NCBI RefSeq assembly: GCF_020037475.1 | Contig: NZ_JAIQDB010000014.1 | Span: forward strand, 1,304-56,097 | Source of the DNA: Sutcliffiella deserti | GTDB taxonomy: Bacteria; Bacillota; Bacilli; Bacillales; Bacillaceae_I | Direction of reading: 5' to 3' | DNA: 54,794 nt | Shown here: positions 1 to 8,072 of the stretch, one piece after another | Position numbering within the stretch: position 1 is the first letter of the stretch | Layout: every line of letters starts with the position of its first letter | The notes under the pieces: generated by a model | The model's database searches: none | What the model was told of the DNA's origin: nothing | Seen by the model: the letters and a program-made list of their open reading frames with translations, nothing else | Position numbers and translations under genes: made by a program

Positions 1-248
1 CAAGGAAACACTTCAACACTTCATTTCTAAATTATGTGGATAATCCTCTTGTTCTACTATCCTTCCCTTTTGATGAATAGTGTTAATTATCTGTCGTTTG
101 TATATTTTAACATATTTATCTATTGACCTGTTTTAAACACCTTCAAAATAACCATGATTTATAATAGCCTCTTGTTCCAGTAAAAAATGCCCCATTGGTT
201 AATACCAACTGATTAACATAAATCGTACAACCCAGTCCTTATTTAGAA

Positions 249-375
249 GGCTCTTTTCTAAAAGGTTGTTGCTATAAGATCATAAAAAATCAGCATTTGG
301 ACTTTTTACTGTCCTATTCACTCAAAATTAAGATAATCTTAGTTTTGCAGGAAAAGAGCCCGGCAGCAACAACGA
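249..375 (+). repeat. Dispersed repeat family A, copy 1
   Basis: The copy starts with GGCTCTTTTC, continues through GTTGTTGCT and CTATTCAC, and ends with GGAAAAGAGC and CAACAAC. Related copies are seen at about 21370-21470 (minus), 41813-41940 (plus) and, as a short fragment, 45831-45853 (minus). It has no coding potential. Similarity was judged by eye. Confidence 0.6.
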
Positions 376-689
376 GTGGCACCAACTTACGTAAAAGCAT
401 AAACCAATGACAAAATAACCTTTAGCAAAAAAGATGCTTTCCATTTTCAGAAATTCACCTGATTGTGGAGTAGAGATTATTGCTGTTGAACTGATAAACG
501 ACAATTATACTTTTCTGGTTTTGCTTGTATAGTAACCCTTGCTAGACTCCATCGATATTCATCATTCACTACTTTTATATAGAATAAGTGCTGAGGGGAC
601 CTATGAGCCGTAGTGGAGAAGATCGCACTGTATGGAGAGAGACTTTAAAATTTAGAACGCTGGGTGCACATAATGTGTCGGTGTGTGTC

Positions 690-803
690 GAATGGCATTT
701 ATATTGATCCGAATGGGTTATAAAATGAAAAAGTGGCTTATAAATATAAAAGTTAGACTATAAAATAGAAAGTTGGATTAAAAAAGTAGTTTTTATAACC
801 ACA
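690..803 (+). repeat. Dispersed repeat family B, copy 1
   Basis: This AT-rich element is about 80 percent identical by eye to the reverse complement of 41948-42060. Both begin with GTGTCGAATGGCATTTATATT and share GAAAAAGTGGCT and AAAATAGAAA blocks. Internally it contains about three 20-bp tandem units of the type TATAAAATAGAAAGTTGGAT. Confidence 0.65.
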
Positions 804-840
804 TTGAGAAGAAAACAGAAGGCGGAAAAAGATTTCAGAC

Positions 841-878
841 AAAAAAGCCTACCATCTTTAAAAAAGACAGCAGGCTTT
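841..878 (-). terminator. Terminator of the DUF2268-like lipoprotein gene
   Basis: The arms AAAGCCT (844-850) and AGGCTTT (872-878) form an imperfect hairpin. On the minus strand it is followed by a T-run, and it lies just past the stop of the gene at 886. Confidence 0.6.
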
Positions 879-885
879 CCTTTAC

Positions 886-1827
886 TTAATTGTAGTTCGC
901 TTGGTAACTACCTTCTTCAAATATCTCGGTTGCAGGCTTTTCTGTCCATTCTTCTATGGTTGCGTCAGGGTTTGCATCAAGGTATGCTTTGACCATTTTG
1001 TAGCCTTCACTATATCCATAATGCTTAGGGAATCCTTCTTTGCTTCCTCTTAGAATAGTCTGTGCTCTATTTTGGTCGGTGTTGGACAAGTCACCTGAGA
1101 TTTTTGCCCATTGATCGTTGTTAAAAGTCTCGTCTACTTGTGTCAAATTGATATTAGGGTAGGCGGTTTTTTCGAACATTACGGCTTTCCCTTCGAATAC
1201 TAGATTATCTAGCACAGTGAAAGAATCGTTGTTGTAATGTTTTTCTGACCATACGCTGTGATGGTACTCATGGGCAACACCAGCTTTGATAATGTCGCTA
1301 GAGTAATTTCTATTATAGAGAACAATTATTTTTCCTGCTCCTGCAGTAAACATTAAGTTAGTAGAATCATTGGTGGGGAATACACATACAGTGGTTTCAC
1401 TTTCAGTTGGCAGTAAGTTTGAAGATGTGATAAGGGCGTCCTTAATTGCTTCATTTGTAGTTGTAAAATCAATCTTTTTGATAACGTCTTGTACGGCGAT
1501 GCGGTTTTTAGGTTCCTCGTTTAGAAGGGATTCAGCTAAATGGATGTATTCACCGTCTTTAAAACACTTGTCATATAGGGGATCAATAATAGATGATTTA
1601 TATAGGTCGAGATGTTCTTCTTTTGGAATGCTTTTTGATTCTTCATAAAAAGGGTTGAATAGTTGATAAGCGTGGATAATTTCAAATTTCTGTTCATTAT
1701 CCGGATTTTCGACACTCACAGAGAGTCCTTCTTCACTAGTACCGGACGAATCCACACTTTCTCCATTGTTGCAGCCGGTTAAAGCCAAGATGATAACAAA
1801 TAAAAACAAAAAACCTTTCAAACGCAT
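886..1827 (-). CDS. Lipoprotein with DUF2268-like zinc metalloprotease domain
   Basis: A 313-residue predicted lipoprotein. The start at 1827 (MRLKGFLF) is preceded by an AGGAGGG ribosome binding site; an upstream in-frame start would leave the site inside the gene. The N-terminus is a hydrophobic signal peptide with lipobox LTGC, so the protein should be anchored outside the membrane. In the C-terminal half the motif AHEYHHSVW fits an HExxH-type zinc site, and the arrangement resembles DUF2268 putative Zn-dependent proteases of Bacillus. The gene stands alone with its own terminator. Substrate and role are unknown; the DUF2268 assignment is by motif only. Confidence 0.72.
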   Translation of the reverse strand: MRLKGFLFLFVIILALTGCNNGESVDSSGTSEEGLSVSVENPDNEQKFEIIHAYQLFNPFYEESKSIPKEEHLDLYKSSIIDPLYDKCFKDGEYIHLAESLLNEEPKNRIAVQDVIKKIDFTTTNEAIKDALITSSNLLPTESETTVCVFPTNDSTNLMFTAGAGKIIVLYNRNYSSDIIKAGVAHEYHHSVWSEKHYNNDSFTVLDNLVFEGKAVMFEKTAYPNINLTQVDETFNNDQWAKISGDLSNTDQNRAQTILRGSKEGFPKHYGYSEGYKMVKAYLDANPDATIEEWTEKPATEIFEEGSYQANYN

Positions 1828-1953
1828 TAATTTCCCTCCTAGAATATTATTGTTCACAATTAATACTTATTTGTGCCTAAGGTTAAATATTCTACAAAAT
1901 ACTACGAAATCCTTTAACTTGACAAAATATATTTTATGTTTCGAAACGCGAAA

Positions 1954-1981
1954 GAAGCCCGGCCTATCAAGGCCGGGCTTC
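1954..1981 (-). terminator. Terminator downstream of the DUF3243 gene
   Basis: A perfect 11-bp GC-rich hairpin, GAAGCCCGGCC and GGCCGGGCTTC around a 6-nt loop. On minus it is followed by TTTCGCGTTTCG. It lies 13 bases past the DUF3243 stop. Confidence 0.75.
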
Positions 1982-1993
1982 TGATTTATTCTA

Positions 1994-2311
1994 TTAATCC
2001 ACTAGTTTGACTAGCATGTGTGCGAGCTTATGACGTTCTTCTTTGTCGCCGACCTTCCAGAGCTCTTGAAGAAGCTTTTCTTCGCGATTCTTTGGTTCCT
2101 CGTGTTTTGCTAGATAATCTGCAACTTTCTCGGCAGCTAGCGCAAGTTGTTCTTCTCCAAGTCCTACTCTTTTCCCAACAGCGATCTTATCGTTTAAGTA
2201 GTTTTTAAAGGTATCAAAATCGGCTAAAATTTGTTCTTTCTTGTCCTGGTCCATATTTTCTACTTTTCTTTCCACTTTGCTTTGTGTAGTTTCTTGGTCC
2301 GTATGTGCCAT
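1994..2311 (-). CDS. DUF3243 family protein (YmfJ-like)
   Basis: A 105-residue, highly charged, probably alpha-helical cytoplasmic protein. The core LADFDTFKNYLNDKI followed by VGLGEEQLALAAEKVADYLA and the ending HKLAHMLVKLVD resemble DUF3243 proteins such as B. subtilis YmfJ. The ribosome binding site GGAGGAATTCAATA precedes the ATG at 2311. It is monocistronic and divergent from the thiL operon, and ends at a strong GC hairpin. The function of the family is not known to me. Confidence 0.75.
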   Translation of the reverse strand: MAHTDQETTQSKVERKVENMDQDKKEQILADFDTFKNYLNDKIAVGKRVGLGEEQLALAAEKVADYLAKHEEPKNREEKLLQELWKVGDKEERHKLAHMLVKLVD

Positions 2312-2401
2312 TATTGAATTCCTCCTTTATTATTGATGTTCTATATTCCATTACCTTTCTTTCCATAAGTGAAACCTTTTTGGGAGAGTTGTAGGATTTA
2401 T

Positions 2402-2430
2402 TTTCTTTATACAGGCTCTTTCGTTATAAT
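2402..2430 (+). promoter_or_regulatory. Probable sigma-A promoter of the thiL operon
   Basis: A consensus -10 TATAAT lies at 2425-2430 with only a weak -35-like TTTCTT 17 bases upstream. The start would fall about 30 bases before the thiL ATG. Confidence 0.45.
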
Positions 2431-2467
2431 AGTGGGTAGCATATGGAAGCAGAGGAGTGTCGTATTT

Positions 2468-3454
2468 ATGTCCATTTCCGATGAGTTTGAATTTATTAAA
2501 AGCATCGAGCCTTCTACTTTGTTTCATAGGAACAAGGTAGTGGGTATAGGAGATGATGCAGCTATTATTGGAGTGGATTCAAAATTTGAAAAGGTTGTGT
2601 GTGTGGATACTATGGTGGAGGAGATTCATTTTTCCGCTCAAACCATGGAGCCATTTGATATTGGTTATAAAGCATTAGCTGCGAATATAAGTGATGTAGC
2701 AGCCATGGGTGGGATTCCCCTCTATTACCTTGTGTCCATTACAATTCCTACTAGATGGGCTAAAAAAGATCTTGTTGCAATCTATGATGGTATGCGAGCT
2801 TTAGGTGATCAGTATAAAATGGATCTAATCGGAGGAGATACCACTTCAGGTAGCTCTTTAGTTTTAAGTGTGTTTGTTATCGGGAAGGTAGAAACAGGGA
2901 AGCGATTACTGCGCTCCAACGCACGAAACGGTGACATTGTTTTTGTGTCAGGTTCCTTAGGAGAATCCGCAGCAGGCTTGGACCTTTTATTAAAGAATGT
3001 TGCAATTGAAAATCAAGAAAAATGGAAACAGTTAGTCAGTAGGCATAAACAGCCCTCCCCAAAAGTGAGTCTTGGAAGAGTTTTGGCAGGGTTTGAACGT
3101 GTTGCCTTAAATGATGTCAGTGATGGCTTGGCAAGTGAGTTAATAGAGATTACAGAAGCAAGTAATGTAGATATTATGATTAATAAGGATACAATACCAA
3201 TAGATCCTATTTTAATGCAATATAATCCAAAGAATGCTCTGACCTGGGCACTTACAGGTGGAGAGGACTTTGAACTTGTCGGTACCATTTCGCCTGCGGA
3301 CTGGCCTTTTTTACAAAAGCAGTGTAAAGAATTAGAGATAGTGATTTCGGCAATTGGAAAAGTGGCAGATGGGGATGGGAAGGTATTTATGTATGATGAA
3401 CACGGTAAAGTAGAGTTAAAAAAAGAAGGATTTAATCATTTTCAAAAAGAGTAG
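2468..3454 (+). CDS. thiL: Thiamine-monophosphate kinase
   Basis: ThiL phosphorylates thiamine monophosphate to the active cofactor thiamine diphosphate with ATP. The 328-residue length fits the family. The N-terminal GIGDDAA motif (about 26-32), VCVDTMVEEIHF, LAANISDVAAMGG and LIGGDTTSG are the Mg-ATP and substrate binding signatures of the PurM/ThiL fold, and the C-terminal part has TGGEDFELV. I chose ATG 2468 (MSISDEFEF) because AGAGGAG lies just upstream; the longer frame would add 33 unrelated residues. It is first in the operon, 12 bases before tsaE, the same order as B. subtilis ydiA-ydiB. Confidence 0.96.
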   Translation: MSISDEFEFIKSIEPSTLFHRNKVVGIGDDAAIIGVDSKFEKVVCVDTMVEEIHFSAQTMEPFDIGYKALAANISDVAAMGGIPLYYLVSITIPTRWAKKDLVAIYDGMRALGDQYKMDLIGGDTTSGSSLVLSVFVIGKVETGKRLLRSNARNGDIVFVSGSLGESAAGLDLLLKNVAIENQEKWKQLVSRHKQPSPKVSLGRVLAGFERVALNDVSDGLASELIEITEASNVDIMINKDTIPIDPILMQYNPKNALTWALTGGEDFELVGTISPADWPFLQKQCKELEIVISAIGKVADGDGKVFMYDEHGKVELKKEGFNHFQKE

Positions 3455-3466
3455 GAGAATTTATAT

Positions 3467-3922
3467 ATGTTACAAGTAGAGTTAATGACTCATTCTGCAG
3501 AAGAAACGATCGAAAAATCCCGTATGTTAGGAAAGCTTTTGCAAGGGGGAGACGTCCTCTTATTAGAGGGAGACTTGGGGGCCGGAAAAACCACTTTTAC
3601 GAAAGGTTTGGCTAAGGGTCTCGATATTACCCGCAATGTAAATAGCCCGACATTTACAATTATCAAAGAATATGAGGGAAGGTTGCCGCTCTATCACATG
3701 GATGTTTATCGCCTTGCGGATAGCGAGGAAGATCTCGGATTTGATGATTATTTTGGAGGTAAGGGTGTTTCAGTAGTGGAATGGGCTCATTTAATAGAAG
3801 ATTACTTACCTGAAGAAAGATTAGAAATTTATCTCTATCATCATGGAGATGATGAAAGAAAGATTGTACTGACTCCAAAAGGTAGTAGATATGAAGAACT
3901 ATGTAAGGGGCTAATGGAATGA
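3467..3922 (+). CDS. tsaE: tRNA threonylcarbamoyladenosine biosynthesis ATPase TsaE
   Basis: A 151-residue P-loop ATPase that works with TsaB and TsaD to make N6-threonylcarbamoyladenosine at A37 of ANN-decoding tRNAs. The Walker A motif GDLGAGKT is at about 35-42, followed by NSPTFTII and a YHMDVYRL block typical of TsaE (YdiB/YjeE). The last codons overlap the tsaB start by four bases (ATGA), so translation of the pair is probably coupled. Confidence 0.96.
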   Translation: MLQVELMTHSAEETIEKSRMLGKLLQGGDVLLLEGDLGAGKTTFTKGLAKGLDITRNVNSPTFTIIKEYEGRLPLYHMDVYRLADSEEDLGFDDYFGGKGVSVVEWAHLIEDYLPEERLEIYLYHHGDDERKIVLTPKGSRYEELCKGLME

Positions 3923-4614
3923 CAAAGGTATTAGCGATTGATACTTCTACCTATGTGCTCGGCGTGGCCATAGTGGAGGAAGGCAAGGTAATAGGCGAGC
4001 TTGTGACGAACCTTCAGAAAAACCATTCGGTACGGGCGATGCCAGCTATTGAACAACTATTAAGGGATTGTGAAGTACAACCAAATGAATTGACCCATAT
4101 TGTTGTAGGCAAGGGACCTGGTTCTTACACAGGAGTTCGAATTGGTGTGACACTTGCGAAGACTTTAGCTTGGGCATTGAATTTGCCACTTGCCGGTGTG
4201 TCTAGCTTAGAGCTATTGGCAGCGAATGGTCGTTATTTTCCAGGCTCAGTCTGTTCCATCGTGGATGCAAGACGCGGTCAGGTGTATACAGGATTATATA
4301 AGTGGGAAAATCAAAGGGTGGTCACAGAAATAGAAGATATTAATATCCTCCTTACTGATTGGCTTACCATGCTAAAAGAGAAAGGTAAGGACGTACTATT
4401 TATTGGAAATGACGTGCACATTCATAAAGATACCATCATAGAGTACCTTGGGGAGCTCGCACATTTTGCTCAAAACAGTGAAAATAACCCTCGTCCCAGT
4501 GAATTGGCCTTAATCGGCCTCCATAAAGATGCAGAAGATCTCCATGCTTTTGTCCCAAATTACACGAGGTTAGCAGAAGCGGAGACGAAATGGCTGGAAA
4601 GTAAAGATAAATAG
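3919..4614 (+). CDS. tsaB: tRNA threonylcarbamoyladenosine biosynthesis protein TsaB
   Basis: A 231-residue ASKHA-fold protein that partners TsaD in the t6A-forming complex. The N-terminal LAIDTSTYVLGVAIV strand-turn and GKGPGSYTGVRIGV (about residues 65-78) are hallmark TsaB segments. It lacks the metal-binding HxxxH of TsaD, as expected for the non-catalytic paralogue. It overlaps tsaE by four bases and is followed 9 bases later by rimI. Confidence 0.96.
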   Translation: MTKVLAIDTSTYVLGVAIVEEGKVIGELVTNLQKNHSVRAMPAIEQLLRDCEVQPNELTHIVVGKGPGSYTGVRIGVTLAKTLAWALNLPLAGVSSLELLAANGRYFPGSVCSIVDARRGQVYTGLYKWENQRVVTEIEDINILLTDWLTMLKEKGKDVLFIGNDVHIHKDTIIEYLGELAHFAQNSENNPRPSELALIGLHKDAEDLHAFVPNYTRLAEAETKWLESKDK

Positions 4615-4623
4615 GAGAACAAG

Positions 4624-5073
4624 ATGGAAACAATCTTTGATATTGCAAAAATGACGGTACAAGATATCGATGGTGTTTATGAGGTAGAGTTGGAGTCATT
4701 CGCTACCCCTTGGAACAAGGACGCCTTTTACTACGAGATTGCCAATAATCCATATGCTACATATTTTGTCATGAAAGAACAGGCAAACGTAATAGGATAT
4801 TGTGGAATCTGGATTGTCATGGGAGAGGCTCAGATTACCAATATTGCTATTCGCCCTTCTTGTAGAGGGCGTAAGCTTGGGGATATACTTTTAGCAAAAG
4901 CAATCGAGTACTGTAAAGAAACTGGCGCCACTACGCTATCATTAGAAGTGAGGGTATCCAATATCGTGGCACAGAACTTATACCGAAAGCACGGTTTTCA
5001 AAATGGTGGCATACGGAAAAAATACTATGTGGATAACAATGAAGACGCATTAGTGATGTGGGTGAATTTATGA
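4624..5073 (+). CDS. rimI: Ribosomal protein S18 alanine N-acetyltransferase RimI
   Basis: A 149-residue GNAT-fold acetyltransferase. The acetyl-CoA binding stretch is [20 protein letters not shown], and the C-terminal [21 protein letters not shown] is characteristic of RimI, which acetylates the N-terminus of S18. Conserved position between tsaB and tsaD (B. subtilis ydiD) supports the assignment. Its stop codon overlaps the tsaD start (ATGA). Substrate specificity is inferred from family and context. Confidence 0.9.
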   Translation: METIFDIAKMTVQDIDGVYEVELESFATPWNKDAFYYEIANNPYATYFVMKEQANVIGYCGIWIVMGEAQITNIAIRPSCRGRKLGDILLAKAIEYCKETGATTLSLEVRVSNIVAQNLYRKHGFQNGGIRKKYYVDNNEDALVMWVNL

Positions 5074-6095
5074 ACAATAAAGAGGAATACATTTTAGGAA
5101 TTGAGACAAGTTGTGACGAAACAGCTGCTGCTATTATCAAAAATGGAAAAGAAATAGTGGCAAATGTCGTTTCTTCACAAATCGAAAGTCATCAGCGCTT
5201 CGGAGGTGTTGTTCCGGAAATCGCGTCCAGGCATCATGTGGAACAGATTACACTTGTACTGGAAGAAACAATGTCGCAAAGCGGTCTGACAATGGATGAG
5301 ATCTCCGCTGTAGCTGTAACAGAAGGACCAGGCCTTGTAGGGGCACTATTAATTGGTGTAAATGCAGCGAAGGCTGTGGCATTTGCCCATTCTAAACCAT
5401 TAATTGGGGTGCATCATATTGCAGGCCATATATATGCCAACCAGCTTGTTGGAGATCTCAAATTTCCACTTTTGGCGCTAGTCGTATCCGGCGGGCATAC
5501 AGAGCTTGTATTCATGAAAGAGCATGGTAGCTTTGAGGTGATTGGGGAAACGCGTGACGATGCAGTAGGAGAGGCTTACGACAAAGTAGCAAGAACGCTT
5601 AAGCTTCCATACCCTGGCGGCCCACATATCGATCGTATGGCACAAGAAGGGCAGGCAACCATTAAATTGCCAAGAGCGTGGCTTGAAGAAGAATCCTATG
5701 ATTTCAGCTTTTCTGGCTTAAAATCAGCAGTAATCAACACCCTTCACAATGCCAGCCAAAAGGGCGAAGAGATTGTTCCAGAAGATCTGGCAGCCAGTTT
5801 TCAGGAAAGTGTCATCGATGTGCTTGTAACAAAAACACTAAAGGCAATGAAGCAATATGAAGTTGACCAGGTTCTATTAGCTGGAGGAGTGGCAGCTAAT
5901 AAGGGACTGCGGGCAGCTTTGCAGGAGGCTGTGGATAAAACGGGGAAAGAGCTAATCATTCCGCCTTTATCGCTCTGTACAGACAATGCAGCCATGATTG
6001 CTACTGCTGGGAGTGTGCTATACCGCAAAGGGAAAAGATCCGGAATGAATTTGAATGCTAATCCGGGATTGGATATTGAAAAGCCTTTTAACTAA
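5070..6095 (+). CDS. tsaD: tRNA N6-adenosine threonylcarbamoyltransferase TsaD
   Basis: The catalytic subunit that transfers threonylcarbamoyl from TC-AMP to A37 of tRNA. The ATG at 5070 overlaps the rimI stop and gives 341 residues, the usual size. Visible signatures are [13 protein letters not shown] at the N-terminus, [14 protein letters not shown], the metal-binding HHIAGH segment (His116 and His120), SGGHTEL and the nucleotide-binding [13 protein letters not shown]. The last five codons lie inside the stem of the operon terminator. In older nomenclature this is gcp/ydiE. Confidence 0.97.
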   Translation: MNNKEEYILGIETSCDETAAAIIKNGKEIVANVVSSQIESHQRFGGVVPEIASRHHVEQITLVLEETMSQSGLTMDEISAVAVTEGPGLVGALLIGVNAAKAVAFAHSKPLIGVHHIAGHIYANQLVGDLKFPLLALVVSGGHTELVFMKEHGSFEVIGETRDDAVGEAYDKVARTLKLPYPGGPHIDRMAQEGQATIKLPRAWLEEESYDFSFSGLKSAVINTLHNASQKGEEIVPEDLAASFQESVIDVLVTKTLKAMKQYEVDQVLLAGGVAANKGLRAALQEAVDKTGKELIIPPLSLCTDNAAMIATAGSVLYRKGKRSGMNLNANPGLDIEKPFN

Positions 6096-6120
6096 TTATT
6101 AGTTAAAAGGCTTTTTTTTT
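6079..6120 (+). terminator. Operon terminator overlapping the end of tsaD
   Basis: A perfect 15-bp stem, AAGCCTTTTAACTAA (6081-6095) and its complement (6099-6113), with a 3-base loop and nine T's. The 5' arm is the last five codons of tsaD including the stop. Confidence 0.95.
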
Positions 6121-6196
6121 TGGTCAAAATTGCTGCTTCGCGTTTTGGTAACTCTTTGGTTTTAAGCTGGCGGGGGATTCGTTTGGTGCGGCGCAG

Positions 6197-7203
6197 GTAC
6201 ATGGAAATGGGGATTGGGACGGAATGATGTAGATGGAGGAGTGAAGAAAGTACATGAAAAGTGTGTTTGTCGCGAGATGATGTACCTGGAAGGGTGAAGA
6301 AAGTACATGAAAAGAGAGTTTGTCGCGAGATGATGTACCTAGAAGGGTGAAGAAAGTACATGAAACGAGAGTTTGTCGTGAGATGATGTACGTAAAAGAG
6401 TGAAGAAAGTACATGAAAAGTGTGTTTGTCGCGAGATGATGTACCTGGAAGGGTGAAGAAAGTACATGAAAAGAGAGTTTGTCGCGAGATGATGTACCTA
6501 GAAGGGTGAAGAAAGTACATGAAAAGAGAGTTTGTCGTGAGATGATGTACGTAAAAGAGTGAAGAAAGTACATGAAAAGTGGGTTTGGCAGGAGATGATG
6601 TACCTAGAAGAGTGAAGTAAGTACATGAAGAGTGGGTTTGTCGCGAGATGATGTACCTATAAGAGTGAAGAAAGTACATGAAAAGAGAGTTTGTCCGGAG
6701 ATGATGTACCTAAAAGAGCGAGGTAAGTACATGAAAAGAGAGCTTGTCCCAAGATGATGTACCTAAAAGGTCGAAGAAAGTACATGAAAAGAGAGTTTGC
6801 CGCAAGATGATGTACCTAGAAGAGCAAAGTAAGTACATGAAAAGAGAGTTTGTCGCGAGATGATGTACCTAGAAGAGCAATATAAGTACATGAAAAGAGA
6901 GTTTGTCCCAAGATGATGTACCTAAAAGGTCGAAGAAAGTACATGAAAAGAGAGTTTGCCGCAAGATGATGTACCTAGAAGAGCAAAGTAAGTACATGAA
7001 AAGAGAGTTTGTCGCGAGATGATGTACCTAGAAGAGCAAAATAAGTACATGAAAAGAGAGTTTGTCCCAAGATGATGTACCTAAAAGGACGAAGTAAGTA
7101 CATGAAAAGAGAGCTTGTCGCAAAATGATGTACCTAGAAGAGCGAAGTAAGTACATGAAAAGAGTGGAAGAACCGAGATGATGTACCTCAAACCCCCAAG
7201 TAG
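6197..7203. repeat. 53-bp tandem repeat array (about 19 units)
   Basis: The hexamer GTACAT recurs with exact 53-bp spacing, from 6197 (a degenerate first unit) through 6250, 6303, 6356 and so on to 7151. A decayed relic (CTACAT) sits at 7204. Each unit carries GTACAT and, 24 bases later, ATGTAC, so each can form a 6-bp stem, followed by a 17-bp linker of the type CTAGAAGAGTGAAGAAA. Variants are shared in blocks of three: 6250-6408 repeats as 6409-6567, and 6727-6885 repeats as 6886-7044, i.e. 159-bp higher-order repeats. There are no unique spacers, so it is not CRISPR. Open frames across it are by-products of the period. Confidence 0.95.
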
Positions 7204-7291
7204 CTACATAAACCGTACAATTACCAGAGAAAGATGTTCAAAAAGCTTCGTTCCTTCGCACCAATGCCCCCAAAAAGACGCTTCTCACATC

Positions 7292-7464
7292 TTACCCACA
7301 GGGTTGTGGACAACCTGTGGGTAAATAGTAAGATTCCTTTATTTAATAACACCAAATTTGTGAATAAAAATGTGGGTAACTTTACTTAGTTTTGTGGATA
7401 ATGTGGATAATTCTCTTGATAACTTATTAAACAAGGGTGGATATGTGCATAAGGTTGTGGGTAA
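7292..7464. promoter_or_regulatory. DnaA-box cluster downstream of tsaD
   Basis: Nine DnaA-box-like nonamers are packed in 173 bp. Four match TTATNCACA exactly on the minus strand: 7359-7367, 7393-7401, 7402-7410 (a head-to-tail pair) and 7444-7452. Five have one mismatch: 7292-7300 (plus strand), then 7305-7313, 7316-7324, 7371-7379 and 7456-7464. The arms TTACCCACAGG (7292-7302) and CCTGTGGGTAA (7314-7324) are a perfect inverted repeat. From memory, B. subtilis has oriC-distal DnaA-box clusters that titrate DnaA, one of them next to gcp (tsaD); that parallel should be verified. Confidence 0.8.
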
Positions 7465-7596
7465 CTACATATAATCGACAAGCTTCAGCAATAAACCTTT
7501 TTTAATCGACAAAAAAGCACAAAGTTGGAGATGAGAGCTTTTATTCTTACGTTCCACAATAACTCAAGTAAAACCAAATCAAATTTCATAAAACAA

Positions 7597-7625
7597 TTGA
7601 CTTAAAACTTCACTACCTATATAGT
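7597..7625 (+). promoter_or_regulatory. Sigma-A promoter of the GntR-ABC operon
   Basis: TTGACT (7597-7602), a 17-base spacer and TATAGT (7620-7625). The -10 overlaps the inverted repeat described next. Confidence 0.75.
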
Positions 7626-7645
7626 TAGTTACATAAGTAGCTAAC
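7624..7645. promoter_or_regulatory. Probable GntR (YtrA-type) operator
   Basis: The inverted repeat GTTAGTTAC-N4-GTAGCTAAC has one mismatch and overlaps the -10 element. Its position suggests autorepression by the GntR protein encoded 60 bases downstream. Confidence 0.6.
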
Positions 7646-7703
7646 CAATTAACACCCATCACAAACAATCAGTCTAAACAAGTAAACCAAAGTAGGTGAA
7701 AGC

Positions 7704-8072
7704 GTGGAAATTAACCTTAAAGGGGACATTCCCATCTTCCAGCAGGTGGCAGAAATGATCGAGAGCGGCATCTTAGAAGGAAGCATGCAAGAGGGAGAAC
7801 GGGTACCATCCACAAATGAATTTGCGAAATACTATCAAATCAACCCAGCAACAGCGGCCAAGGGAATTAATCAGTTGGTTGATCAGGAAATCCTATTCAA
7901 GAAAAGAGGGGTCGGAATGTTTGTGGCAGAAGGAGCAAAGGAGATTATACTTACTAAAAGGAAAATGGCATTTTATACAAATTACATTGTTCCGTTAAAG
8001 AAGGAAGCAAGTAAACTAGGAATTACTGAAGAAGAAATGGTAGCACTTATCGGGAGGAGGGGCGAGGAATGA
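7704..8072 (+). CDS. GntR family transcriptional regulator, YtrA subfamily
   Basis: A 122-residue repressor with an N-terminal winged helix (residues about 10-75: PIFQQVAEMIESGIL, ERVPSTNEFAKYYQINPATAAKGINQL, KKRGVGMFV) and only a short helical tail. That small size is typical of the YtrA subfamily that controls adjacent ABC transporters. It starts at GTG 7704 behind AGGTGA. Its last four bases overlap the start of the ATPase gene. It probably binds the inverted repeat at 7624-7645. The inducer is unknown; in B. subtilis relatives respond to cell-wall antibiotics. Confidence 0.87.
   Translation: MEINLKGDIPIFQQVAEMIESGILEGSMQEGERVPSTNEFAKYYQINPATAAKGINQLVDQEILFKKRGVGMFVAEGAKEIILTKRKMAFYTNYIVPLKKEASKLGITEEEMVALIGRRGEE

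Larger units (their letters stand above)
1..885. other. Non-coding stretch carrying dispersed repeats
   Basis: No open frame here has a convincing ribosome binding site or a recognisable product. The stretch holds a perfect DnaA-box-type nonamer TGTGGATAA at 35-43, a dispersed repeat at about 249-375 and a second repeat family at about 690-803, both with relatives near 41.8-42.1 kb. The right end is the terminator of the minus-strand lipoprotein gene. Confidence 0.6.

Noticed and set aside
804..992. 62-residue plus-strand frame
   Set aside because: It overlaps the terminator and C-terminus of the minus-strand lipoprotein gene and lacks a ribosome binding site.
6092..6679. Long minus-strand frames with a 53-residue repeat over the tandem array
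   Set aside because: Three 53-bp units make 159 bp, a multiple of three, so any stop-free frame repeats. There is no ribosome binding site, frames on both sides are mutually exclusive, and composition is not protein-like.
6197..7203. CRISPR array
   Set aside because: The whole 53-bp unit is conserved, there are no unique spacers, and no cas genes are in the window.
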